Below, in pieces: positions 55,601 to 64,000 of a stretch of DNA of 64,000 bases. A program made the translations under genes and the position numbers. Numbering within the stretch: the first letter of the stretch is position 1; every line of letters begins with the position of its first letter. Below the pieces are notes generated by a model, which was not told the DNA's origin, made no database searches, and worked only from the letters and a program-made list of their open reading frames with translations. Origin of the DNA: Scleromitrula shiraiana (taxonomy: Eukaryota > Ascomycota > Leotiomycetes > Helotiales > Sclerotiniaceae); contig JABELC010000009.1 of NCBI GenBank assembly GCA_028455995.1, positions 1,116,001 to 1,180,000 of the forward strand, written 5' to 3'.

Positions 55601-58600
55601 CTACTCATCGTCATCGTCATCATCACTCTGCACACTGCTACTTCCGCCATTAACTGGTTTATTGAAGTTAAGCTTCAATTTAGTGCTTGGCCCAGACGCC
55701 GGTATAGGTGTACCTGCACTCGTAGTCGGAATTGTTGAGCTATTTCGCGAAGTATCATCGTTTTCCTTCAGTTCCGGATGCTCATTAATCTCTTCTTGAA
55801 TCCGTGCATCGCATTCATCCTGTTCAATTGTTAATACTGCACCATGCATAAATGATAAATTTTATACTTACAAAAATCTGGACGGCATCGATATAGATCA
55901 AACTACCATCCTCATTGTATGTCTTAGCATTGTTGCAAAGCAGTTCGATATCTTTTTTGAAAGCCATCAGGCTACTGTACTCTTTCTTATTAATCTTCTT
56001 TTCGATGAGCTTCATGGCGATAGGTTCCTTGATAATCACATAGTAATCCGGGAAATCTTTCTTTGATGGCAAGGTAATGAAGGGTAAAATAATTTCACGA
56101 GTACTTCGATCTCCCTGCGAGTCGGGTGTTTCCGGTGGTGACCTTAATGTCATTAAGTGATCATAAACAGCTTTGAGGCTGACTTGAAGAGTGGTACGAT
56201 CCTTGGGAGTGAGGATGTCTCCAGTTGGAAACCTTGGTGGTCGTCCAGGGCCACCACGCTTACGCTTTGGCGGAGGTTCGTCATCAAAATCATCAGCCTT
56301 CCTCTTCTCAATCTTGGTACCGGGCTTACGGCCACGTCCTTTCTTCGGAGTTGGTTCAGGTTCCTCGGAGCTGTCGCGACTACCTGCAGGCGATAAAGGA
56401 CCGTTAAGCTGGCCAAGTTTTCTTTGCTTATTTCGTTCTCGACGTTCTTGTTTTTCGGCTTTACGCGCGGCAGCAGCCTCTGGGGAATCATCGTCGGCAT
56501 CTACAGCCATCGTCCACTGCTCTTCAGTTAAGCCATCGTCGTACTTCACCTGTGTGCGTTCTCTAGCACCACGACCTTGAGGGACATCCGGCTCATCCGA
56601 AACTGGATTTCCGTCTGAGAGATAAATTTCTGGAAGTTCACTTTCGGTCATGAGACGAGGAACGCGTTTAGTCCCAGCAGCAGTGCCATATATAGGACTT
56701 CTGTTTCTTTCCTCATCAATTTCCCTGAAAATGGACAATTCATTATCGGAACGTGCTAGAATCTCATTGAGCTCTTCATCATCCATCTCCTCTTGCTCCA
56801 AGGCGTCGGCGGCTTCAGCAGTTTCTAACATTACTCGAAGCATTGCATCACGATCGGTTTCGGAAGATTTGTTATCGAACCTACCAGCTTGAATGACTTT
56901 TCCATCCATATCAAGCTTGAATTTGGCTCGCTCCAGGATCTTTTCTTCTACCGAATTTGAACTGATCAATCGAAGGATACGAACTTCATTCTTTTGACCA
57001 ATACGATGAGCACGATCTTGAGCTTGCAAATCTTGATGAGGATTCCAATCGGAATCGTAGATGATGACAGTATCAGCAGTTTGCAAATTCAAACCAAGAC
57101 CTCCTGCACGAGTAGATAACAAGAACATGAAGTATGGCGAATTTGGTGCATTGAACTCTCGAAGAAGGTCTGAACGATCATCAGATTTTGTTGTACCATC
57201 CAGTCTCATGAACTGTATCCCTCGATATCGCAAGAAATCTTCCATGATATCCATTATTGCAGTCATTTGAAAGAACATCAAAACTCGATGTCCAGTCTTC
57301 TGATACTTAGGTAGAATACGATCAAGCAACTCAAATTTACCTGAAGTTCGCCATAACAAGTCATTGGCTGTGTTCAAAGGATTCATTTGGTTTTCGACCT
57401 CATCAAAAACAAAGGGGTGATTGCAGAGCTTTCTCAATTGCATGATCATGTTGCTTAGACCACGAGCACCAGTTTTACCACCTTTACCATCACTGACGAC
57501 CAACTTATTATGTGTAACCATTTGTTTGTAAAGCCGAGACTGAAGAGCAGAAAATTTACATTTGATGACCTTTTCGGTTTTGTCTGGGAGATCTTTCTCG
57601 ACATCCTTCTTAAGACGGCGAAGTAAGAATGGCCGCAGCACTTTATGTAAACGTCTAATAACAAGAATTTGTTCTTCTTCAGTAAGTTCCATTTTGTCTT
57701 GACCACCAGTGTTGGCAAATGGTGTGTTAAACCATTCATCGAAAGACTTGACAGATTTGAAGATAGTTGGAAGAACGAAATTGAGCAAAGCCCACAATTC
57801 GGGTAAATTGTTTTGAAGGGGAGTTCCGGTAAGAATGAGACGGTAACGGGTTGTGTAGTATTGTGTGAGGGTAGCACTAAGCTTAGACTGCGAATTCTTC
57901 ATACGATGACCTTCGTCGATAATCATGTGAACCCACTTAATCTTGCTTAATATTGGTCTGTCCTTGATAATATACTCATAGGTAGTCAGAAGAACTTGGA
58001 AATTTCCATAGCGAATTTGAGCTTGCTGTTGCTTTCGAGTATTTGGAGGACCCTTGTAAACAACCTTGGCGATCGATGGAGCCCATTTTTCGAATTCAAG
58101 GTTCCAGTTGGTCAAAGTACTCAAAGGCACGATGACTAAGAAAGGGCCGTTTTGCTTCTTTCGCTCAATCAAGTACGTAAGCAAACTGATTGTCTGGATA
58201 GTTTTTCCGAGACCCATCTCGTCTGCCAAAATACCATTTAAGTTGTTGTTGTACAATGAAATCATCCATTGCAGACCCTTTAATTGATATTCCTTCAGAG
58301 TTCCGCCAACGAGAATGGACGGCTGTGTAGTAACTTCCTCCTTGATGCGATGTGCAACAGCATAGTAATCAATCTTACGAGTATCCTGCTCCTCTTCATC
58401 GTCGTCTTCTGAATCTTCCTCCTCAAAGTTGCTACCATCGTCTCCATAACGCTCTGCCGCCTTGCGTTGTTGTTCCTTGACCGAGGCAGCGAGCTGTGAC
58501 AAGAATCCATCAGTCTGTCTGAGTAAATGTGTGATACGAGTATCCTTTGCTTGATCCAAGAGTTTTAAGTAAGCCTCTTCATCGTTCGATTTCAATGCTG

Positions 58601-59982
58601 CGAGACGTTGTTTTGCAGTTCGCTCGATGCGCTTTTGTTCTTCTTTCTCAATACTTTGATGCTGTGTAACCATCATTCGACCGAGTTTTACCATCTTCTG
58701 TCTTTGATTTTGGCCAGCTAAATTGACTTCTCGAGCATGATTGAGGACGGTCTGTAGATAATCGATATGTTTCTTCTTTTCACGCGTCTCACGTGCATCA
58801 CGTTGTTGTTTCTCCAGCTTTTCGGTAATCCTAGCTTCTCGTAAGGATTGTTTCTTCATGCGTCGATAGTTACTCCTATTAGCTGTCACTGCAAGATTGT
58901 CGTATTGAATCATCGATCTGCCAACTTTCTCGCGTAATGCCTTTTGTTTGTCATATAGCGCCAGCATCTTCATCTCGATTAGAGCCTTCTTTTTTTCCGT
59001 ATCATCCAGAACCATGTCCTCATTCCGTGTATCCCAATGAGCAGTATTCGCGGGAAGCGACCTTAGCTCAGCCAGACGTGCTTTCATGCGATTATGGATA
59101 ATAATCTCTCGCTTTTTACGAAGCTCATCGTTGTTGACACCGGTGGGGAAAATGGATGGAATAACGGGTCGGCTCTCTCGTAGCTTGTGCGCCCCATAGC
59201 TGATTTGTTTCAAAAGCTTAACGCAAGGATCATTAAAACCAACGTATTCGTGTATCTTTATTAAATCAATCGATTTTTCGGCGGCGGGGGGATCGACACC
59301 GTTGGTACTCGGCTGAGTATCCTCTAGAGGCGGCTGAGAAAGAATTGGTGCTTGATCGACTGTTAAAGCCAACTTCTTCTGTCTCGAGGCAAAAAGCTGT
59401 TGTTGAGTTGCTGCTGGTATACCTAAATTTTTCGACAAGCATTTGAATGCATAAATTTGACTCTTCAGCATGCCCAATTGCTCTGGCGTAAAGTATCCAC
59501 TGCCTGTTCCTGTTGGCCGTTGTGCTCCAGCCACAGCCTTAGATACAGATTGGTTTGCTGCAGTTGCGGGAATTGCTGAAGGGCCAAGAGAGGATGTTGC
59601 AGGTAACTGCGCACTGGGTAATGAATTTGAGGCTACAGGCGGATGAGCACCATTTATGGCGACGCTATTGGCATTTTTTTGCTGCTGCTGCTGCTGCTGC
59701 GCGTATGCAGCTTTCTGCTTTTGATATGTGCGGATGGTATGAATCATAGTATTAACTTTGATGAACTCGGGATCGTTTTCCGGTACGCCAGTCTCCTTCA
59801 TGTGTTTGTATTTCTGTCCAAGGATTGAGACATTAGCAAAGAAATATAATGATAGAGTTAAGCAGAGGTATTGAAGAAGAATCCATTACCATTAGAATAG
59901 CTTGAAAGTTTTGTGGGGAGAATTCATTGGGATTAGAGGTAGGCTGTTGAACCGCCGGCGCGCTTTGGACTGTCGAAGCCAT
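55601..59982 (-). CDS. SWI/SNF or RSC catalytic ATPase (Snf2/Sth1/BRG1 type)
   Basis: Three exons on the minus strand, 59982-59890, 59813-55872 and 55819-55601, giving 1417 aa; both junctions are phase 0 (AILM|KYKHMKE and VQIF|DECDARI). Domain order: Gln/Ala-rich N-terminus with a CAG-coded polyQ tract, QLQ motif (YFTPEQLGMLKSQIYAFK), HSA region, DEXH helicase with Walker A DEMGLGKTIQ and box II DEGH, helicase C with RAGGLGLNLQTADTVI and QAQDRAHRIGQ, SnAC, AT-hook-like GRGRKPG and KRKRGGPGRPP, then a bromodomain (FPDYYVIIKEPIAMKLIEKKI, NNAKTYNEDGS). It slides or evicts nucleosomes as the motor of a large nuclear complex. Whether it belongs to SWI/SNF or RSC is not settled by sequence alone. 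The last exon ends in an acidic SDDDDDDE tail. Confidence 0.96.
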
Positions 59983-60812
59983 GTTGGTGTAAAGAATAGC
60001 TATCGATTTGAGGTTCGAACTTTCTTAACTTAAAGGTGGACTTCAGCGCATATCAAAAGGTAGCCTTGCGCATGAGGTACAATGTTGTATAGGCGCGAAT
60101 GGTATACAAATGATTTGAGCAGATCAACAACAATTAATAGTGAGTGAACACGTCAATAAAGGTAAAAGATTGGTGTTGTCGCGCGATGAAATGGTTTGGC
60201 GCGTGCGGTGTTGATGATAAATAACTTTTTGATAGATGGAACAACTTGGTGCGAGGTTCCTTTCGATAAGTTATTGGAAGATTTGATGGATCAAAATTGA
60301 GAAGTTGATGATCACACCCAATGAGAGAAAAATTGAAGAATTGAATAATCACGATTTCAAGTAACCGTGTAGTAATAAATTTGGGATTTATTGAAGAGTT
60401 GATATTAAAAATTTGATATCGTTAGAAGTAAAGGGGGGGGAAGATAGAGGGGATTGGCGACAAGTAGCGGTCCTCGTCGGTGTGCTATGGACTGGTTTTT
60501 TTGCTGCTGTTGAGATGGAGTTAATAAACTCTTGCACTCCTACAGGTGGTGTAAGGCAAAAGAGAGTTTGATACATTTGAGAATGGGCAAAAATTCCATC
60601 ACGCTAAAATCTTACTCAGGCAAAAAAAAAATAACCGAAAAGATATCACATTCATGCCTCAGGTTATAAGACATTAAAACTACCATCATGATCACGTGAA
60701 TAGAGCTTGAAATGAATGAATGGATGGATGGATGCTATGGATTATAATGTCATTATTATTATCATCATCATCATCATCATCATCATTCAGAGATTTATGA
60801 TGGTTAATAATC
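59983..60812. other. Intergenic region
   Basis: 830 nt holding the SNF2 promoter and the 3' flank of the dehalogenase gene. It contains a GGAT run (about 60720-60734) and the (ATC)n tract at 60751-60787; no gene is seen. Confidence 0.5.
60751..60787. repeat. (ATC)n/(ATT)n microsatellite
   Basis: About 12 trinucleotide units, ATT turning into ATC, just beyond the 3' end of the dehalogenase-like gene. Confidence 0.92.
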
Positions 60813-61544
60813 TTATGAAGATGTAGAAGCAGCTTTTACAATCTTCTCAGCCATCTCAGGTAAAGTATCAGCCATAACATCCATCTCCGTATCAAAAATT
60901 TCCAAACATGGTTCCTTCTCATAGACCGTACAATAAGCACCCTTGAACCCAACCTTTTTCGCAGCCGATACATCCCACATATGGGCAGCAGCAAACCAAG
61001 TCTCATCATCGGCAGAAAACTTAGCCAACGCGGTCCTATACGCGGCCAAAGCTGGTTTTGCAACTCCAGAACTATCGCACGAGATGAAGTTCTCTGCAGG
61101 CATTTCAACACCACCCTTTGCAAAATATCCTTGAACCCGCTTCAGATCGGCAGTCGTTAACAGCCACACTTTAAAGCCACCTTTCTGTAGAATCTCAAAA
61201 CATTCCTTCGCACCTGGCCTCAGTTGGAGTTCTGAGTAACCTTGAACACATGCATCGCGCTCTTCGTCAGTGCAAAGTTCCCTTGGATCTTGCACGCCTG
61301 CGAGCCACAGAGTACGGTAAAATGTCGATTCGAGGATGCCTTTATAAGGCTTGTACCGTTCAGAAATGGATAAGAATGTGAACTCTAGCTCAGCGGCGGT
61401 CATCCAGCTGTAACCGAAGAATTTTGGTGTGATGTTGTTTGCGCGCAACTTGTCGCCAATGGCTTTATCGATCTGCGCATGATATTCATCAAACGATACA
61501 AGAGTACCGACGATGTCGAAGACCACTTGTTTTTGGCCGCCCAT
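60813..61544 (-). CDS. Haloacid dehalogenase-like (type II) hydrolase
   Basis: A single exon on the minus strand giving 243 aa from MGGQKQVVFDIVGTL. HAD motifs occur in order: nucleophile Asp in VVFDIVGTLVSFD, motif II Thr in VWLLTTADLKR, motif III Lys in SSGVAKPALAAY, and motif IV Asp in AHMWDVSAAKKVGFKGAYC. The spacing and the cap insert match 2-haloacid dehalogenase (type II) relatives common in ascomycetes. Whether it dehalogenates haloacids or acts on another small substrate cannot be told. An in-frame ATG at 61598 adds 18 residues that look non-conserved. Confidence 0.9.
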   Translation of the reverse strand: MGGQKQVVFDIVGTLVSFDEYHAQIDKAIGDKLRANNITPKFFGYSWMTAAELEFTFLSISERYKPYKGILESTFYRTLWLAGVQDPRELCTDEERDACVQGYSELQLRPGAKECFEILQKGGFKVWLLTTADLKRVQGYFAKGGVEMPAENFISCDSSGVAKPALAAYRTALAKFSADDETWFAAAHMWDVSAAKKVGFKGAYCTVYEKEPCLEIFDTEMDVMADTLPEMAEKIVKAASTSS

Positions 61545-62269
61545 TTTCGTTTGCGGATTGAGTCTTTGGTTATTGTTTCTGTTTCGGCAGTGATCCACGT
61601 TGCTTGTTAATTCCGAAGTAAGTGCTTCGAGTCAAGTGAATTTTGTGGTTAAAATTTGGAGTGAATTTGGAGTGCTTGATTTTAGTTTTGCTTGGGACAA
61701 ATGATATGCCTTTTATTACTTTTTATTCTTCTAAATAAAGTGTATATGTACATTCATCGTTACACCAACTTATCACAAAATTGCGTCCTAGTAAGATTAG
61801 CGAAGTGTGACCATACCTCCATCGTTGTTTCCACCCCACAGTTCCTGTGATTCCTATGTGTCATCGGATTCGATACAATAAGTATGATAAGGTACCCGCT
61901 GCGAACAGCGTGATCGGCTACGGTATTTATTAACTCGCGCTTCATCCTCTGCTTCATGCTCGGACCTTGTATCTTATCTTTTGTATCTTCTCACTTATGT
62001 CATATTACTATTCATAATGCATTTCCTTAACTATTCTTATTTCTATCTATAGCATCTATAATGTTCCTATCTACCCGAGCAATTCTACTATCCCTTCAAG
62101 TAATTTTGGAACAAGTCAACTAGTCCTGGAATTGCCTATACCCATGAACACACATCATTATACTCAAAATAGATTCGAACCCACGTTACCCTATACCCCC
62201 ATCCTTGCTCAATAATTCTGCAGTAGCATTATTATCATTATTACACACCCAATTACGCTACGGACAATC
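61545..62269. other. Intergenic region
   Basis: 725 nt between two minus-strand genes. No gene or marked repeat is seen. Confidence 0.5.
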
Positions 62270-63919
62270 TTAAGACCACAGAATGTTCAACTTTCTTAAT
62301 CCCTTCTTAGGCTTAGGCTCAGGTTCCGGATTGTTTTGGTATATGTCAATGAAGCCACGAATTGGCATTTCATCTAAGGAAACAAGTTTGGTCTTACGGA
62401 CGAATTTGTAACCAAAATACAAAATTAGGATAATCGGAATGTTGAGGTATGAAGAGATAAAAGTTTCATCGCTCCATTTTCCATGAATGAAGGTGACATA
62501 TCCTCCAGTAAGAAGGAGAATAACAAAGAGCACCAGGCTTGCCCATGTTGAGTATGGCTGAAATGGTGCTGCCCATGGAAGCTCGGTGTGGCGATCAATT
62601 CCTTGCTTTTTGCAGCCATAGTAAAATCTGAGGTAGACGATGCAAATGCAGATCCAGTTGACAAGTGTCGAAATGGAGACAAGATCTTGAAGCCAGGCAA
62701 ATACGTTGCTAGCAGTGCTAGACAGGGTCATATAGCTTAGGCACATGAACACAGAGTAAAGACCAACTGCAATAAAAGGGACGCCGAAGCGGTTTATCTT
62801 GGTAAAGAACTTTGGTGCATGTCCATGCACAGCCATACCGTAGAGAATTCGCGATCCACCAAGCATACTAGAGTTTCCAGAAGACCAGGCGGAGGTAAGA
62901 ATGACTGCATTAATGATCGAAGGAACAACCTTAATACCGGCACGTCTTGCGGCGATAACAAAGGGCGATTGAGATGCAGTGCCAGTCGATTTTAGAAGAT
63001 TTGGATCGTTGGATGGAACCACGAGGCCGACCATGAAGATGGTTAAAACATAGAACAGCAAAATTCGTATAAAAATGCGCTTGGCAGCCATAGGAATTGA
63101 CCGCCTTGGATTTTTAGTCTCCGCAGCAGCCACGGTGATATTCTCTATGCCTGAATATGAATATAGGGCATTGTTGAGAGATGTCCAGAATCCGAGGAAG
63201 CGACCTAAAGAGCCCCCAATTCCCAGATACTGGACGAAGGCTCCTGGATCTCTCCAATATCGGAATCCGATCGATGTGTGGTCTGGGCCTCCTCCGCAAG
63301 TAATGACGAGTGCCATAATGTTGATTCCAACGATCAGTAGGATCTTGAGCATCGAGAACGTAAACTCTAATTCACCGTATACCCTGACAAAGAAGACTGC
63401 GGTAACAATCATGAGGACGCCAAGTATCGTTATCCAGATAGCATTATTGATTGTCGTCCAGAATTCCACCAACACCGCGGCAGCCACAATCTCTGCAGGA
63501 ATTGACACTATGTATGAATAGACTTGATTCCAACCATTGCCAAAAGATAATGCAGGGTCGAAGAAAAACTCGGCATAGCGAATCATTCCTCCGCTTAAAG
63601 GCACCAAAGCTCCCATCTCTCCGATAGCAAACACCACACTGGACAAAGATAACCCAATTATAGAGTAAGCAAGGAATGCTCCTAGAGGACCAGACCTTTC
63701 GATAGCTCGACCTGAACTCAAAAATAAACCTGTACCAATCGTCCCTGCAAGCGCAATCATTTGGATATGCCGCTGATGCAGGCCTTGCTTCAGAATGACC
63801 ACTTCTTCAAACTCGGCAGCTTGGACAGAGTGCTGTTCGACGTCCGCCGAAACCGTACTTTCGTTTTTGTCGGATCCATGGCCGAGCTTGTTGTTGTCTG
63901 CTTTAATATCCGAGGACAT
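62270..63919 (-). CDS. Amino acid permease (APC superfamily, YAT type)
   Basis: A single exon on the minus strand giving 549 aa from MSSDIKADNN. A soluble N-terminus of about 50 residues ends in LKQGLHQRHIQMIALAGTIGTGLFLSSGRAI, the hallmark entry of the YAT family. About 12 membrane segments follow, including GPLGAFLAYSIIGLSLSSVVFAIGEMGALVPLSGG, SALYSYSGIENITVAAAETKNPRRSIP-like FWTSLNNALYSYSGIENI, and SSGNSSMLGGSRILYGMAVHGHAPKFF. It imports amino acids by proton symport at the plasma membrane; the substrate is not predictable from sequence here. The C-terminal tail is Pro/Glu/Lys-rich (NNPEPEPKPKKG). An ATG at 63985 gives 22 extra residues and is less likely. Confidence 0.95.
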   Translation of the reverse strand: MSSDIKADNNKLGHGSDKNESTVSADVEQHSVQAAEFEEVVILKQGLHQRHIQMIALAGTIGTGLFLSSGRAIERSGPLGAFLAYSIIGLSLSSVVFAIGEMGALVPLSGGMIRYAEFFFDPALSFGNGWNQVYSYIVSIPAEIVAAAVLVEFWTTINNAIWITILGVLMIVTAVFFVRVYGELEFTFSMLKILLIVGINIMALVITCGGGPDHTSIGFRYWRDPGAFVQYLGIGGSLGRFLGFWTSLNNALYSYSGIENITVAAAETKNPRRSIPMAAKRIFIRILLFYVLTIFMVGLVVPSNDPNLLKSTGTASQSPFVIAARRAGIKVVPSIINAVILTSAWSSGNSSMLGGSRILYGMAVHGHAPKFFTKINRFGVPFIAVGLYSVFMCLSYMTLSSTASNVFAWLQDLVSISTLVNWICICIVYLRFYYGCKKQGIDRHTELPWAAPFQPYSTWASLVLFVILLLTGGYVTFIHGKWSDETFISSYLNIPIILILYFGYKFVRKTKLVSLDEMPIRGFIDIYQNNPEPEPKPKKGLRKLNILWS

Positions 63920-64000
63920 CTTCTCAGATAAATGATGCACGAATAGTTCTTGCGAAAAGAAAAGAAATCTAAACACTCTATGCACCTGGGCTCTTTCTTA

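Overview
The window is nuclear DNA of a filamentous ascomycete. Genes are interrupted by short GT-AG introns of about 45-100 nt, with CTAAC/CTGAC-like branch points. Intergenic DNA is rich in simple repeats, and there are several extremely AT-rich islands. One island holds a Tc1/mariner transposase whose in-frame stops look like the result of repeat-induced point mutation (RIP). Base composition, intron style and gene content suit a Leotiomycete of the Botrytis/Sclerotinia kind. That placement is inference; no marker in the window proves it.

Layout. 0.9-8.2 kb: Afi1/MesA-like DENN-type polarity protein (+), S-formylglutathione hydrolase (-), Xaa-Pro aminopeptidase (+). 8.2-11.3 kb: no supported gene. 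11.3-21.2 kb: DUF8004-like protein (+), EBP/EXPERA-type sterol isomerase (-), WDR8/WRAP73 WD40 protein (-), and divergently from it a MoaA-MoaC (MOCS1/cnxABC-type) molybdenum cofactor gene (+). 22.1-28.3 kb: secreted Ser/Thr-rich cupredoxin-like protein (+) and a two-RRM protein (+). 30.1-39.1 kb: presequence-bearing protein of unknown function (-), DUF899 thioredoxin-like protein (-), 5-aminolevulinate synthase (+), Ser-rich coiled-coil protein (-). 39.1-51.0 kb: a gene-poor accessory block with an AT-rich island, an intron-containing tRNA-Glu(CTC) followed by a duplicated 3' half, a broken MFS transporter, imperfect repeats around TGCAACAAA, an F-box-like gene and a decayed mariner element. 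51.0-64 kb: return to core genes, with CTR9 (Paf1 complex), a SNF2/STH1-type remodeller, a haloacid dehalogenase-like hydrolase and an amino acid permease, all on the minus strand.

How the genes relate. Most are independent housekeeping genes. MOCS1 and ALAS both make cofactors (Moco, heme) used by enzymes such as nitrate reductase. CTR9 and SNF2 are adjacent and both act on chromatin during transcription. There is no secondary-metabolite cluster.

The most interesting observation is at the MoaA/MoaC junction. The unspliced reading frame ends exactly in Gly-Gly-stop, the C-terminal motif required by MoaA/MOCS1A. Splicing at a GT inside those glycine codons removes the motif and fuses MoaA in frame to MoaC. 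Intron retention versus splicing could therefore make both MOCS1A and MOCS1AB products from one gene, the same logic as human MOCS1 but through a different splice event.

Exon boundaries were deduced by eye from splice consensus, reading frame and family conservation.
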